A stretch of 9,947 nt of DNA from VRUB01 sp046758085. Its GTDB lineage: Bacteria; Pseudomonadota; Gammaproteobacteria; Acidiferrobacterales; SPGG2. Positions within the stretch are counted from its first letter, which is position 1. Each line of letters opens with the position of its first letter. Position numbers and translations under genes: made by a program. The notes beneath the pieces are model-generated. The model worked only from the letters and a program-made list of their open reading frames with translations, did not search any database and had not been told where the DNA came from. This document shows positions 1-5,707 of this stretch, piece after piece. The DNA is taken from NCBI GenBank assembly GCA_046758085.1, contig JBHHZP010000133.1, positions 1 through 9,947 on the forward strand, read 5' to 3'.

Positions 1-1280
1 TCAATGCCCAGTTGATCGACACCACGACCGGCGGCCACGTATGGGCGGATCGCTATGACAGCTTCCTGAATGATGTCTTCGCGTTACAGGACAAAGTCAC
101 GCAGAACATCGTGACTGCCCTTGCGGTCAATCTGACGGCGGGAGAGCAGGAGCGGCAAGCCCGGAAGGAGACTGATAGCCCGGCAGCCTATGATGCGTTT
201 CTTCGAGGTTGGGCGCACTATTTGCTCCACACGCCGGACGATTTCGCCAAAGCGATTCCGTATCTCGAGAACGCTATCGAATTAGATCCAAGTTATGGGC
301 GCGCCCATGCCGCGCTCGCGACCGTCTACTGGGAAAGCAGAGACAATTATTGGGTGAAAAGTCTCGGGGTGTCCTATATCGAGGCTCGCGAGAAGACAAG
401 ACGTCACTTGGAAGAGGCGCTGAAAGATCCGACGCCTCTCGCCCACCGGACCGCTTCAAAGATGCTCAGCGATCAAGACCGTTGGGACGAGGCCATTGCC
501 GAAGCCGAGCGTGCCATTGCTTTGGACGCCAATGATCCAAACGGCTACGAGGCAATGGGCAGGCTCTTGGTCAAAGTCGGCAGTCCCGCTGAAGGCCTCG
601 ACTTTATAAAAAAAGCCATGCGACTCGATCCCCAATCGGATTATCTCTTCCGGCTGGGCGACGCCCAGTTTCACCTGGAGCGCTACGATGAGGCCGCGGC
701 AACGATGCTGAGAGCCACCAAGCGTAATCCGGGCAGAGAATGGAATTTTTTCCTTCTGGCTGCCGCCTACGGACAGCTGGGGCGCGAACAGGAGGCCAAG
801 TCCACCATCGAGATGTTCAACAAATTGCGGGCAAAGGTGGGACAAGGCCCGTACACTTTGGCCGATGTCGACGATTGGGATTTCAAAGAACCGGCTGAGC
901 GGGAACGTCTGCGCGACGGTCTGCGTAAGGCAGGTTTACCAGAAGGGAAGGCGGCACCGCGCGTTGCTGCGTTGCCTTCGGAGGAACTCAGACGCCTGCT
1001 TACTGGGACTACCTCGACCAGCGAATCGGGTGGGTGGCACGTTTATCATGCGCCAGATGGGCAGCTATTTGGACGCTCGTTCAGCGGTTCGACGGATGAA
1101 GGCACCTGGGAAATAATTGACGGCGGCCAGTTTTGTCGTCAATGGACCTACTGGGGTGGCGGCAGAAAGGCGTGCTTTATCTATTTCAAGAAGGGCGACG
1201 AATACGAGTATTGGTATGCAGACGGGAGTCGCATGCGCGGCAAATTCCGAATAAGGCCCGGCAATCCAGAGAATCTGTAA
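1..1280 (+). CDS. TPR-repeat C-terminal part of an adenylate cyclase/CadC-like signalling protein (5' truncated)
   Basis: The frame is open from the window edge (first full codon at position 3, reading N-A-Q-L-I-D) to TAA at 1278-1280, so the true start lies upstream. The opening stretch, with the motif TTGGHVWADRYD followed by a FALQDKV helix, is the conserved segment seen between the N-terminal domain and the TPR array of proteobacterial class III adenylate cyclase-TPR proteins and CadC-like regulators. Several TPR units follow (pairs ending in ELDPSYGRAHAALA, ALDANDPNGYEAMG and RLDPQSDYLFRLGD), suggesting a protein-interaction scaffold. After the repeats, about 100 residues (roughly 1000-1280) form an aromatic, beta-rich tail with GTW, FCRQW, ACFIYF and YWYADG segments, resembling DUF995-like or lipocalin-like tails; this is a weak resemblance only. 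Whether the missing N-terminus is a cyclase catalytic domain or a DNA-binding domain cannot be seen. The TTG at position 12 is not a credible start, because the conserved motif begins before it. Confidence 0.85.
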   Translation, partial: NAQLIDTTTGGHVWADRYDSFLNDVFALQDKVTQNIVTALAVNLTAGEQERQARKETDSPAAYDAFLRGWAHYLLHTPDDFAKAIPYLENAIELDPSYGRAHAALATVYWESRDNYWVKSLGVSYIEAREKTRRHLEEALKDPTPLAHRTASKMLSDQDRWDEAIAEAERAIALDANDPNGYEAMGRLLVKVGSPAEGLDFIKKAMRLDPQSDYLFRLGDAQFHLERYDEAAATMLRATKRNPGREWNFFLLAAAYGQLGREQEAKSTIEMFNKLRAKVGQGPYTLADVDDWDFKEPAERERLRDGLRKAGLPEGKAAPRVAALPSEELRRLLTGTTSTSESGGWHVYHAPDGQLFGRSFSGSTDEGTWEIIDGGQFCRQWTYWGGGRKACFIYFKKGDEYEYWYADGSRMRGKFRIRPGNPENL

Positions 1281-1398
1281 AGCTGCGCCGCACCGCCGCT
1301 CCACTGGTCTCTCATCAGGTGGTCGCTGGAAGATGGCGGGCAATGCGTTCTAGGTTTGGAACATCGGGTAAACCTAACGAGCTGAGGTTGTAAACCCT

Positions 1399-1875
1399 AT
1401 GGATACACTAGCAATCTTCGGACTGCAGTTCGTCATGAGCCTGGTGGTGTGGGGCCTGATCGCAAAGTGGTTGGTGGCCCCGTGGTTAGCGAAAATGTCG
1501 CAACACCAGGCGCTTTTCTGGCTGACCCTGCCGCATGCATTTCGCTACATGGGAATGGTATTCCTCGTCCCGGGCGTCGTCGCACAACCGCTGCCCGGCG
1601 CTTTCGCCATGCCTGCCGCCTACGGGGACTTGGTGACAGGGGTGTTGGCGTTGGTAGCACTCATCGCCCTTCGCACGGGCTGGGTGGGGGCGGTGGCGCT
1701 GGTTTGGCTGTTCAACATTGTGGGCACGGTGGACCTTCTCAATGCATTGCGCCACCTGAATGTGGCACCGGCCTTCGGGGCGGCTTGGTACATTCCGACA
1801 TTTCTTGTACCCCTACTCCTGGTGACGCACTTCATGATATTTGTCCGGCTGCTCAGACGCACTCGTGCAAACTGA
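1399..1875 (+). CDS. Small integral membrane protein of unknown function
   Basis: This 158-residue protein is almost entirely hydrophobic. Likely membrane segments are at about residues 5-27, 40-62, 75-92, 95-115 and 128-151, with a basic cytoplasmic-type tail (RLLRRTRAN). Polar or charged residues inside or beside the helices (H46 and R49 in LPHAFRYMG, D77, N106 and D112 in FNIVGTVDLLNA) look conserved-type and could be functional, but no transport or enzyme family is recognised with confidence. The ATG at 1399 is preceded by a modest GAGG at 1384-1387, about 11 nt away, so initiation may be weak. The gene is 118 bp after the TPR gene and 68 bp before the GFA gene, so it may be co-transcribed with the latter. 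I recall similar uncharacterised membrane proteins in other proteobacteria, but cannot give a function. Confidence 0.8.
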   Translation: MDTLAIFGLQFVMSLVVWGLIAKWLVAPWLAKMSQHQALFWLTLPHAFRYMGMVFLVPGVVAQPLPGAFAMPAAYGDLVTGVLALVALIALRTGWVGAVALVWLFNIVGTVDLLNALRHLNVAPAFGAAWYIPTFLVPLLLVTHFMIFVRLLRRTRAN

Positions 1876-1943
1876 TCTCAACGGCCTCGCTCCTCTCACA
1901 GGAGGAACGCCTGCTTCCGACACATCCCCGGAGGATTGAAATT

Positions 1944-2357
1944 GTGGCTGCAAGATATACAGGAGGCTGTCAGTGCGGCGACGTTCGCTATGAAGTGGTG
2001 GGACCACCACGTAAGCTCATTGTCTGCCATTGCACCGATTGCCAGCGCCAGTCCGCCAGCGCCTTTGGCATGACCTTGGTTGTCAACGACGCGGACTTTC
2101 GGCTCACCCAGGGCGAAGTGAAAACCTTCGCGTCGAAAGCCGATACGGGTCGCGGAAAGCTCGGCGCGTTCTGCCCGCGATGCGGCACGCGGATTTACCA
2201 CAAACCCGAGTGGCGCCCCGGTACGGTGTCGGTTAAGCCCGGAACGCTGGACGATACGAGCTGGTTGAAGCCGGACATGCATATATGGACCCGCAGCAAA
2301 CAGCCCTGGGTCACGATTCCGGAAGGTGTGGAGACGCACGAAAGGCAACCTTCCTGA
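1944..2357 (+). CDS. GFA family (glutathione-dependent formaldehyde-activating enzyme-like) zinc protein
   Basis: The 137-residue product carries the full cysteine pattern of the GFA/CENP-V fold: GGCQCGDVRY (C9, C11), CHCTDCQ (C28, C30, C33) and CPRCGTRIY (C77, C80). In this family these bind structural and catalytic zinc ions. The founding member, Gfa of Paracoccus, was linked to S-hydroxymethylglutathione formation, but most members have no proven substrate, so formaldehyde activity should not be assumed. The C-terminal segment (WLKPDMHIWTRSKQPWV) is the usual family ending. I chose the GTG at 1944 because GGAGG lies at 1930-1934, nine bases upstream, and because the fold begins directly after it (AARYTGG). 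The reading frame stays open upstream to about 1449, but that part overlaps the membrane-protein gene and has no matching domain. The protein is soluble and probably cytoplasmic, and it may share a transcript with the gene before it. Confidence 0.9.
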   Translation: MAARYTGGCQCGDVRYEVVGPPRKLIVCHCTDCQRQSASAFGMTLVVNDADFRLTQGEVKTFASKADTGRGKLGAFCPRCGTRIYHKPEWRPGTVSVKPGTLDDTSWLKPDMHIWTRSKQPWVTIPEGVETHERQPS

Positions 2358-2636
2358 ATGTCCGGAAATGACCGAGCCCGTGTGAAAACTCAAATCCATT
2401 TTTCCAGGTGGGAGTTCAATTTCACTACTTGCCCAAAACTAACATGTCATCCCAACTAGGCACTGTCGCTGTGTTGATGTTAAAAGCGAAGTGGGAAAAA
2501 TTCCTGGCACTATGAGAAATTTCAGAATTTTCACACAAACTCGACCCGAGGCGGACTTCCGTAATCGGTTGTTGGGTTTATACTTCTGGGCCAGCCTCGA
2601 GTCGTAAGCCCATCTTGGCGGAGAGAGGTTAACCCA
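2358..2636. other. Intergenic region between the GFA and PhzF genes
   Basis: These 279 bases have no supported gene. The stretch is richer in A and T than its neighbours, especially about 2360-2540, which is typical of a promoter region. I see no clear hairpin terminator after the GFA gene. A TATACT hexamer near its right end is listed separately as a possible -10 element. Confidence 0.6.
2557..2584 (+). promoter_or_regulatory. Possible sigma-70-type promoter for the PhzF-family gene
   Basis: TATACT at 2579-2584 matches the -10 consensus at five of six positions. The best -35 at acceptable spacing is TTCCGT at 2557-2562 (16-bp spacer), which matches only the leading TT. A start site near 2591 would give a leader of about 45 bases, reasonable for the gene at 2637. 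The weak -35 keeps this a suggestion only. Confidence 0.25.
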
Positions 2637-3560
2637 ATGCGCTATCGATACTACACAGTCGACGTGTTTACGGAAACGCGGTTTGGCGGCAATCAGCTCG
2701 CCGTACTTCCCGAGGCAGGGGGGTTGTCGGCAGAGCACATGCAGTCGATTGCCCGTGAGTTCAACTTCTCGGAGACGACCTTCGTGCTGCCGCCCGAGAG
2801 CCCGGCGAACGATGCCAAAGTACGCATTTTCACGCCGGACCGGGAGCTGCAGTTCGCCGGTCATCCGAATCTCGGCACGGCCCATGTGCTGAGCACGATC
2901 GGCGGCTTGCCTAGGCATGGCGAGGCAGAGAGAACGCTACGGTTCGAGGAGCTCGCCGGCATCGTGGCGGTGCGGGTGCGCTCTGAGGAAGGGGTTCCGG
3001 TCTACTGCGAGCTCACCGCGCCGCAGACGCTTGAGCTCGGACCGGAGATGAACGGTGACACGGACGTGGACGAGCTCGCGCACGCCCTTTCCCTGCGTCC
3101 GGCGGACATCTTGACCGACTCTCATTTCCCACGTAGGGCATCGGTCGGCTTACCGTTTCTGTGTGTCGAGATTAGAGATCGCGACGCCTTGTCCCGCTCG
3201 CAGGTGCGGGTCGATACATGGACGGGCTACGCCGAGCGCGCTGAGTGTAACGCGATTCATCTGTACACCCGGGACACGGGCACGGACGAGTTCGACCTGA
3301 GGGGCAGGATGTATGTAACCATGGGCGGCGTCCGCGAAGACCCCGCGACCGGAAGTGCGAACTGCGCACTCGCAGGTCTGTTGGCGTCGTTGGCGACCGA
3401 GTCGAACGGGACTCTCAGCTATCGAATCGCTCAGGGGGTCGAGATGGGGCGGCCGAGCGCGTTGTTTGCGTCGGTGGAAAAACGTGGCGGCGCGGTGGTG
3501 GAAGTGCGCATCGGTGGTGCGTCGGTGTCGGTTGCCGACGGCTCAATCGATGTCGGCTGA
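2637..3560 (+). CDS. PhzF family isomerase/epimerase
   Basis: The 307-residue product has the hallmarks of the PhzF family of diaminopimelate-epimerase-fold isomerases: an N-terminal YYTVDVFTETRFGGNQLAV, the catalytic-Glu motif FNFSETTFVL (E46, equivalent to E45 of PhzF), GHPNLGTAHVL (75-85), and in the second half the signature EDPATGSANCALAGLL with D235. Length fits the family (about 260-310 residues), whose two similar halves enclose the active site. Known members include PhzF of phenazine synthesis and E. coli YddE, whose substrate is unknown. No phenazine genes are nearby, so a phenazine role is unlikely and the substrate is undetermined. The start is well supported: GGAGAGAGG at 2620-2628 sits eight bases before ATG 2637. 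The gene stands apart from its neighbours (279 bp before, about 440 bp after) and is probably its own transcription unit. Confidence 0.93.
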   Translation: MRYRYYTVDVFTETRFGGNQLAVLPEAGGLSAEHMQSIAREFNFSETTFVLPPESPANDAKVRIFTPDRELQFAGHPNLGTAHVLSTIGGLPRHGEAERTLRFEELAGIVAVRVRSEEGVPVYCELTAPQTLELGPEMNGDTDVDELAHALSLRPADILTDSHFPRRASVGLPFLCVEIRDRDALSRSQVRVDTWTGYAERAECNAIHLYTRDTGTDEFDLRGRMYVTMGGVREDPATGSANCALAGLLASLATESNGTLSYRIAQGVEMGRPSALFASVEKRGGAVVEVRIGGASVSVADGSIDVG

Positions 3561-4001
3561 GCTGCCAACCCTGAAAATGGCGACCGCGGTGTATTGATAT
3601 GATTGATATAAGGTTCGAATCCCCTTGAGGACGGTCAGACTAATCAAAACGTTTGCTTCCAACTCGATATAATTCTTCCGTGCTCCATTGACCGATTGTC
3701 GGCTTCAGATCGCGCGGGGGGACGAACTGCTGCTGGACCTCATGGCTGGTGCCCCTCAGGGCGCTCCTTGCGATGCTCCCCGCGTTCATGGTCAATCGCT
3801 TTCGAGCCTGGCGGCAGCTTCGTTGCGGGCGCCATCGGCTGCACGGCGCTGCGCATTCGGTTTTCGGCGCGAAGCCCGGCAAGATATACTGTTGACGGCT
3901 TTGCCTATCACGTAGCCACAACGCCACGTTGCGCAGCCTGCTCACACGCGGAAAGGGAAGCGGGGGTAGCGTCCGCATGCTGCTTCAGACCGATATCGTA
4001 C
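3561..4001. other. Gene-free stretch between the PhzF and hydroxylase genes
   Basis: These 441 bases contain no gene I can support. Overlapping frames exist on both strands (for example 3688-3915 plus and 3640-3978 minus), but their translations have no domain and they shadow each other in GC-rich DNA. The left part (about 3590-3675) is AT-rich and contains a tandem ATTGATAT (3593-3600 and 3602-3609), a tRNA T-arm-like 11-mer at 3612-3622, and a perfect TATAAT at 3668-3673 without a recognisable -35. A TATACT at 3885-3890 lies closer to the downstream gene. Either hexamer could serve transcription of the hydroxylase gene; neither is proven. Confidence 0.5.
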
Positions 4002-5348
4002 ATGACCGCCGAATCCAACATCGATACCCTGTTTGAGTCTGCCCAGGCGGCTTACCGGGAGGGCAGAGTGGATGCGGCGCTGGCCGGCTACGATGAGGTT
4101 CTCGCCCGCGCGCCGGCGCATGTGGGGGCGCTCTACCACAAGGCGATGCTCGCATTCCAAGCCAACCGATTAGCCGAAAGCATGGCGCTGCTTCGCGATG
4201 CACGCGCCGTGATGCCCGATGACGTCGAGCTCAATATGCGTCTAGGCTTCGTACTGCTGGCCGTGGGGCGGGCCGAAGAGGCGCTGGGTTCTCTCGAGCG
4301 GGCAGCGGCCATCGCTCCCCTGTGGTTCGAGCCGCATCTCAAGCTGGGTCTCGCACATCTGGCGCTTGGCAAGCGCGACCAGGCGCAGGAATACTTTCAG
4401 CGCGCTTTGATGGCCAATCCGGGAATTCAGGCCGCGCATCTGGACGAGCGCGAACCGGCGGCATTTCGCGAGGAGATCAGAGTAGCCCTCGAGCTGGTCG
4501 GAGAGCGCGAGTGGGCCATCGCCAGCGGTGCCCTGGATGCGGGCGCGAGCGCCGATCCGGCGGCGGATCTCTCTCGCATCGAGCGGGGATTTCGCATCGA
4601 GTGCGGTCGCGAGCCGAGGGTATTCAACCATCCGTTGCGCCGGCCGTTGTTTCTCTACCTCCCCGATCTGCCCGCCACGCCGTGGTTCGAGCGCGAGCAA
4701 TTCGATTGGGTGCCCAGGGTGGAGGAGCGGCTGCCCGCGGTGCGCGACGAGTTGGAGACACTCATTCGCGAAGAGACGCAGTTCGTCCCCTATATCTCGC
4801 AGGGAGGCGGGGTGGACCCCCACGGCACGGATTACTCGAGCCTCGAGGGCTCCATGGTATGGAACGCCTTTTATCTCATCCAGGGTGGGCACTGGCTGGA
4901 GGATCGCTGCCGGCGCTGTCCGCAGACGACAGGGGTCATGGGCGCGGTCCCCGCCCCCCGCATGCGGGGGTTTGCGCCGGAAGTTATATTCTCGCGTCTG
5001 CAGGCGGGAGGGCATATCGTGCCTCACTTCGGCCGGACGAATGTGCGCCTGACCGTGCACATGGGTGTCATCATTCCCGATGACTGCGCCATTCGTGTGG
5101 CCGACGAGACCCGCAGCTGGCAAGACGGACGCATTATGCTTTTCGATGACAGCTTCGAGCACGAGGCGTGGAATCGGAGCGGGCGCGACCGTACCGTGCT
5201 CATCTTCGAGGTATGGCACCCGGCGCTCGAGCTAGCGGAGATCATAGCCATCGAGCACTTCTTCCACGCGCGCTCGGAATGGCTCGATCTGTGTAAGCCG
5301 CCTGCGGTGTCGGCGCCTGAGCCGGGACAGTCTACACGAGAAATGTAA
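4002..5348 (+). CDS. TPR-aspartyl/asparaginyl beta-hydroxylase (Fe(II)/2-oxoglutarate oxygenase)
   Basis: This 448-residue protein joins about four N-terminal TPR units (residues 7-142; repeats such as EGRVDAALAGYDEVLARAPA and GRAEEALGSLERAAAIAP) to a C-terminal Asp/Asn beta-hydroxylase domain (about 215-425). The catalytic set looks intact. H342 in HIVPHFGRTNVRL and H387 in FDDSFEHEAWN are the iron ligands, and R397 in RDRTVLIFEVWHP would bind 2-oxoglutarate; the spacings (45 and 10 residues) closely match human ASPH (H679, H725, R735). CRRCPQTTGVM and VIFSRLQAGG are also family motifs. Relatives hydroxylate Asp/Asn side chains or lipid or peptide substrates; here the substrate is unknown and the TPRs presumably bind a partner. 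No signal peptide or membrane segment is seen, so it is probably cytosolic. ATG 4002 is chosen because the TPR starts just after it. The frame stays open back to 3696, but that part has no domain. No good ribosome binding site precedes 4002, so the exact start is less sure. Confidence 0.9.
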   Translation: MTAESNIDTLFESAQAAYREGRVDAALAGYDEVLARAPAHVGALYHKAMLAFQANRLAESMALLRDARAVMPDDVELNMRLGFVLLAVGRAEEALGSLERAAAIAPLWFEPHLKLGLAHLALGKRDQAQEYFQRALMANPGIQAAHLDEREPAAFREEIRVALELVGEREWAIASGALDAGASADPAADLSRIERGFRIECGREPRVFNHPLRRPLFLYLPDLPATPWFEREQFDWVPRVEERLPAVRDELETLIREETQFVPYISQGGGVDPHGTDYSSLEGSMVWNAFYLIQGGHWLEDRCRRCPQTTGVMGAVPAPRMRGFAPEVIFSRLQAGGHIVPHFGRTNVRLTVHMGVIIPDDCAIRVADETRSWQDGRIMLFDDSFEHEAWNRSGRDRTVLIFEVWHPALELAEIIAIEHFFHARSEWLDLCKPPAVSAPEPGQSTREM

Positions 5349-5463
5349 TTCCCGGCGGGGAAAAGTCAAAAAGGTGAAAAAGTTGTCAGGATCAAGTGTC
5401 CCACAACTCTCGGCGTGAAACGCTGAAACTTACCAAGACTAAAGATGCCTTAGCAATGGGCTG

Positions 5464-5589
5464 CGCCCGTGGGACATGGATCGTACCTTGGTTTCCGAGA
5501 CACGCCGTGGATACGTCCCTGTAGGCTCGGTGCCAGCATCCCTGCTGGCAACGGTCTCGGAAACCAAGGTACGATCCATGTATCGGGCG
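5464..5589. repeat. Long palindromic element with perfect 28-bp inverted arms and inner hairpins
   Basis: Bases 5474-5501 are an exact reverse complement of 5554-5581 (28 of 28). The arm begins ACATGGATCGTACC and ends TTTCCGAGAC. Outside the arms, CGCCCG (5464-5469) pairs with CGGGCG (5584-5589) across a small asymmetric bulge. Inside, TGCCAGCA (5531-5538) and TGCTGGCA (5543-5550) form a perfect 8-bp hairpin with a TCCC loop, and TAC/GTA around 5512-5523 may form a second short hairpin. The whole could fold as a branched stem in RNA or a cruciform in DNA. The inner unit (GCCGTGGATACGTCCCTGTA and the following hairpin) resembles intergenic palindromic repeats I recall as abundant in some gammaproteobacterial genomes; this is from memory, not a search. 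It contains no transposase. It could be a REP/MITE-like unit, and its place between convergent genes would suit a bidirectional transcription block. Confidence 0.88.
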
Positions 5590-5632
5590 GTTGTCGGACA
5601 GCAGTGTGTCAGGATCCTTTGATTAATCGCAA

Positions 5633-5650
5633 AGCGCCTGTGCGCTAGTT
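5633..5650. terminator. Weak hairpin, possible terminator between convergent genes
   Basis: AGCGC (5633-5637) and GCGCT (5642-5646) form a 5-bp GC-rich stem with a CTGT loop. On the plus strand it is followed by AG and four T residues, and on the minus strand by TTT. The stem is short and the T-tracts poor, so this is only a possible terminator. It is placed suitably for reading from either side. Confidence 0.25.
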
Positions 5651-5707
5651 TTACACCACCCATCGGGCTCTCTTTGCTGCGTTGAGTCGTGTTGCGACGA
5701 ACCGCGG

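Larger units (their letters stand above)
5349..5707. other. Intergenic region between two convergent genes
   Basis: These 359 bases separate the 3' ends of the hydroxylase (plus) and the penicillin-binding protein (minus). No coding sequence is supported. A 74-codon minus frame at 5439-5663 merely reads through the palindromic element. The region holds that element (5464-5589) and a small hairpin near 5633-5650. Both strands need transcription termination here, so structured DNA is expected. Confidence 0.7.

Noticed and set aside
1449..1943. N-terminal extension of the GFA frame giving a 302-residue protein
   Set aside because: It overlaps the membrane-protein gene in another frame, has no domain content, and the GFA fold starts right after a GTG with a good GGAGG site.
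3612..3622. GGTTCGAATCC, identical to a tRNA T-arm core, suggesting a tRNA gene or an integration site remnant
   Set aside because: The bases on either side do not extend the T-stem to 5 bp, no acceptor stem, anticodon arm or CCA end can be found, and no matching second copy (att-like duplication) is present in the window.
3696..4001. N-terminal extension of the hydroxylase frame by about 100 residues
   Set aside because: The translation is Arg/Ser/Cys-rich with no domain or signal peptide, and the TPR region begins naturally at the ATG at 4002.
4242..5219. 325-codon minus-strand frame opposite the hydroxylase
   Set aside because: It is a shadow of a GC-rich gene whose plus-strand product has complete family motifs; the minus translation has none.
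5439..5663. 74-codon minus-strand frame across the palindrome
   Set aside because: It simply reads through the inverted repeat, so its two halves encode mirrored sequence; there is no start signal or domain.
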